In this document: piece after piece, positions 5,667 through 7,703 of the stretch
Layout of the letters: the number at the start of each line of letters is the position of its first letter
Position numbering within the stretch: position 1 is the first letter of the stretch
DNA from: CBDTYW01 sp965364735
GTDB taxonomy: Bacteria; Actinomycetota; Nitriliruptoria; Nitriliruptorales; Nitriliruptoraceae
NCBI GenBank assembly: GCA_965364735.1
Contig: CBDTYW010000182.1
Coordinates: forward strand, 1 to 7,703
DNA: 7,703 nt
Direction: 5' to 3'
The notes under the pieces: generated by a model
What the model saw: only the letters and a program-made list of their open reading frames with translations
Database searches by the model: none
Told to the model about the DNA's origin: nothing
Translations under genes and position numbers: made by a program

Positions 5667-7608
5667 GCTGCTCACCTTCGGCACCCACGCGGACATCCGC
5701 CGCGTCGCCCTGGACAACCACGCTCGCCAAGCCGAGGTGGTCATGGGCATGATCCGCGACGCCGCGTCACGGCACGACGACGACCTCGTGCTCGAGCTCA
5801 CGCACCGGCTGGTGCAGTTCCAGCTGCACTCCCACAGCGGCTGGTTCGGGTTGGCGGAGATCGAGCAGATCCTCACGGATCTGGCCGCCAGACGGCTCCC
5901 CGTCCCGGATCCCGCCCCACCCCGCAACGGGCGGGTCCTGCACATCATGACCGAGGCCTACGCATCTGGTGGCCACACGCCCTTCGGACGTCGATGGATC
6001 TCGCAGCACGGCCGCCGAACGGACCTCCTCCTGACCCGCTCCGGCAACGTCCCCGACAACCTGGTCGCCGCCGTGGTCGCCACAGGCGGTCAGGCGTTCG
6101 GCGTCGACTTCTCGGCCTCACCGCTGTCGCGCGCCGCGACGGTCCGCGCGATCGCCGCCCCGTACGACCTGATCGTGCTCAACATCCACCCCGACGATCC
6201 GATCCCCGTCGTCGGGCTCGCGTACCCGGACAGACCTCCGACGATCTTCATCGACCACCTCGACAACGCCTGCGTCCTCGGCAACTCCATCACGGACGTC
6301 CACGCCGTGATCCGCGAGAGCGGCCACGCCGTGGCCACCCGCCGCGGCATCCCGCACGCCAACCAGATCATGGTCCCCATCCCCGTGGATGCGCCGACGT
6401 CGGTGCCGGACGACGACCCTGCGCTCCGACAGGAGCTCGGCATCCCCGACGACGCCCGCATCGCGCTGACGGTGGGCACGGCCCACAAGTACGGCCGAGG
6501 TGAGTGGCTGGACACGGTCGCGCCGCTCCTCGACCAGCACGCCTCGCTCAACATCATCGCCGTCGGGCCCGACGCCTCCAGCCCGGGGTGGGCCGATGCC
6601 GCGACCCGCTGGCCCGGCCGGATCCACGCGCTCGGCCAACGGGAGGGGCTCGACGCCATCTACCGCGCCGCAGACCTGATCATCGACTCCTACCCGATCA
6701 AGGGCATCACCACGCTGCTCGAGGCGGGCACCCACGGCGTGCCTGGGCTGACCATCAGCCCGGCAGACCTCTACCCGCCCGGGATCGACTGCGACGCGCC
6801 GGGCCTGGACTCCACGCTCAGCCGGGTCACGGATCCGGACTCCCTGCAGACCGAGATGCACCTGCTGGTGACCGACGACGAGGTCCGGCTCAAGCGGGGC
6901 CGGGAGGCCGCGAGCGAGATCATCGCGCACCACACGGGTGCAGGCTGGATCGCCGCGATCGTTGCTGCAACCGAGCTCGCCGAACAGCGCGCGGCCTCGC
7001 GGACCTCCTCCGTGGCAGCCGACCGCCGACACGACCAGGTCGACCTCGCGAAGGTCGGGCAGTCCCTCCACACGTCGGCGCGAAGCCCGATGTCTGCTCA
7101 CCTCCGTGCTGGATCGGTCCCGTGGGGACCGGATGCCGTGAGCCTTGTCACCGTGCTGACCCGGTCGGAGGCGACCATGCTCGACGACTGGATCAGCGCC
7201 TCCGACCTCGACGCCACACGGCTCATCGTCGTGGTCCCGCCCTCCGACGACGATCTCTTCGCCTTCGCGCTCTCGCGTCCTGTGACCGTTGTCCTGGGGC
7301 CGATGGTCGGCGCAGATGCGAGGCACGCGTGGCTCGCCGGCGTCGCACAGGTGGGCACCGACGTCGCGATCGCGCTCTCGTGTGACCTCCGGCTGCCACG
7401 CGGCTGGGAGCAGGCGCTCGCGCCCACGTGCGTCGGCCCCGACGCACTCGACCTGGCCGTGATCACGGGCGACGACGTCCGGCCGGACCTGACGCACGCT
7501 CGCGGAGCTGCGGTGCTGATGCGACCGGCTGCTCTGGAGTCCCCAACACGCCGAACAGGCACCGTTCCGGGGCTGCGCGTACGCCGATCCGAAGGCGTCT
7601 CGGTCTGA
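5659..7608 (+). CDS. Multidomain glycosyltransferase-like protein: helical N-terminus, GT-B core, GT-A-like C-terminal domain
   Basis: A 649-residue soluble protein that I assign to glycosyl transfer by fold-level patterns, not to a named family. Residues 1-85 are a charged helical segment. A GT-B-like core starts at GRVLHIMTEAYASGGHTPF (91-109). A second Rossmann half starts near ALTVGTAHKYGRGEW (269-283), and its nucleotide-sugar site resembles GT4 enzymes: AADLIIDSYPIKGITTLLEAGTHGVP (337-362), with E355 in the E-A-x-x-x-G-x-P position. After a low-complexity linker (about 440-490), residues 493-625 look like a reduced GT-A domain: a VSLVTVLTR first strand, then VVVPPSDDD, then ALSCDLRLPRGW (572-583) where GT2 enzymes carry an Asp-rich metal site. 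Here only D576 lies in that stretch. The ATG at 5659 has GGGAG 6 nt upstream and overlaps fdtB by 8 bp. As last gene of the fdtAB operon it is the best candidate to transfer the aminosugar to a glycan or protein. Confidence 0.65.
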   Translation: MSELLTFGTHADIRRVALDNHARQAEVVMGMIRDAASRHDDDLVLELTHRLVQFQLHSHSGWFGLAEIEQILTDLAARRLPVPDPAPPRNGRVLHIMTEAYASGGHTPFGRRWISQHGRRTDLLLTRSGNVPDNLVAAVVATGGQAFGVDFSASPLSRAATVRAIAAPYDLIVLNIHPDDPIPVVGLAYPDRPPTIFIDHLDNACVLGNSITDVHAVIRESGHAVATRRGIPHANQIMVPIPVDAPTSVPDDDPALRQELGIPDDARIALTVGTAHKYGRGEWLDTVAPLLDQHASLNIIAVGPDASSPGWADAATRWPGRIHALGQREGLDAIYRAADLIIDSYPIKGITTLLEAGTHGVPGLTISPADLYPPGIDCDAPGLDSTLSRVTDPDSLQTEMHLLVTDDEVRLKRGREAASEIIAHHTGAGWIAAIVAATELAEQRAASRTSSVAADRRHDQVDLAKVGQSLHTSARSPMSAHLRAGSVPWGPDAVSLVTVLTRSEATMLDDWISASDLDATRLIVVVPPSDDDLFAFALSRPVTVVLGPMVGADARHAWLAGVAQVGTDVAIALSCDLRLPRGWEQALAPTCVGPDALDLAVITGDDVRPDLTHARGAAVLMRPAALESPTRRTGTVPGLRVRRSEGVSV

Positions 7609-7621
7609 TCTGGGTCAGGCC
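7602..7621 (+). terminator. Hairpin at the convergent gene junction, possible transcription end
   Basis: GGTCTGA (7602-7608) pairs with TCAGGCC (7615-7621) across a 6-nt loop, giving 7 bp with one G-U in the plus-strand RNA. The TGA of the rightward glycosyltransferase gene and the TGA of the leftward sdhB gene form part of the two arms. On the minus-strand RNA the wobble becomes an A-C mismatch. No real T-run follows on either side, so as a classical terminator it is weak. Confidence 0.35.
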
Positions 7622-7703
7622 TTGCGGCTGCGGAACTTGGACTTCAGGTAGTCCTTGTTCATCATCGCGATGAAGTCGATCGAGATCTCCTTCGGGCACG
7701 CCG
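7615..7703 (-). CDS. sdhB: Succinate dehydrogenase/fumarate reductase iron-sulfur subunit, C-terminal 28 residues, cut by window edge
   Basis: Only the C-terminus is present: ACPKEISIDFIAMMNKDYLK, then SKFRSRKA and a TGA. The Cys-Pro pair followed by a Lys/Glu/Ile-Ser helix is the end of the second ferredoxin-like cluster motif in SdhB/FrdB proteins, and the FIAMMNKDYLKSKF tail fits actinobacterial-type members. The complete protein carries electrons from the flavoprotein subunit through three Fe-S clusters to the membrane anchor in the TCA cycle and respiratory chain. The visible cysteine would be one of the last cluster ligands. The gene converges on the glycosyltransferase gene with only 6 bp between stop codons. 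The assignment rests on this short tail alone, but the motif is distinctive. Confidence 0.8.
   Translation of the reverse strand, partial: ACPKEISIDFIAMMNKDYLKSKFRSRKA

Noticed and set aside
6118..7497. 459-codon minus-strand open frame antisense to the glycosyltransferase
   Set aside because: The translation is Arg/Gly/Val/Asp repeats without fold signals, and the plus-strand reading has ordered GT-B features and a good ribosome binding site.
1..7703. CRISPR array, tRNA/rRNA gene, insertion sequence or replication origin
   Set aside because: Scanning by eye found no spaced direct repeats, cloverleaf, transposase frame or terminal inverted repeats.

Overview
This high-GC window, with G or C at most third codon positions, looks like an actinobacterial chromosome. 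A Cellulomonas-type relative is only a guess. Both ends are cut-off housekeeping genes. The left edge carries the first 259 residues of a methylmalonyl-CoA mutase small subunit (mutA, minus strand). The right edge carries the last 28 residues of a succinate dehydrogenase/fumarate reductase iron-sulfur subunit (sdhB-type, minus strand). The seven genes between them look like an accessory cassette for making and attaching a modified deoxysugar.

The cassette is two divergent operons leaving a 120-bp intergenic region (3961-4080). The rightward operon holds an FdtA-type sugar 3,4-ketoisomerase, an FdtB-type PLP aminotransferase and a 649-residue glycosyltransferase-like protein. Successive genes overlap by 4 and 8 bp. 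FdtA and FdtB together would convert dTDP-4-keto-6-deoxyglucose to a dTDP-3-amino-3,6-dideoxyhexose, and the third protein is a candidate for transferring the sugar. No rmlA or rmlB is present, so the precursor must come from elsewhere.

The leftward operon holds a FemAB/BioF2-like GNAT acyltransferase, a class I SAM methyltransferase, a flavin amine-oxidase-like oxidoreductase with a degenerate nucleotide-binding motif, and a 20-codon ORF encoding a peptide with two CxxC pairs. All three junctions are ATGA start/stop overlaps, so the genes are probably translationally coupled. Acylation, methylation and oxidation of the amino sugar (or of the glycan carrying it) is a reasonable inference, but none of these substrates can be read from the sequence.

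The most unusual element is the Cys4 microprotein at 841-903. It has its own Shine-Dalgarno, an ATGA overlap with the flavoprotein gene and G/C in the third position of 18 of its 19 codons after the start. It is followed by two mutually exclusive hairpins just before the mutA ribosome binding site. It could be a small metal-binding partner of the oxidoreductase or a cysteine-rich leader peptide acting on mutA.
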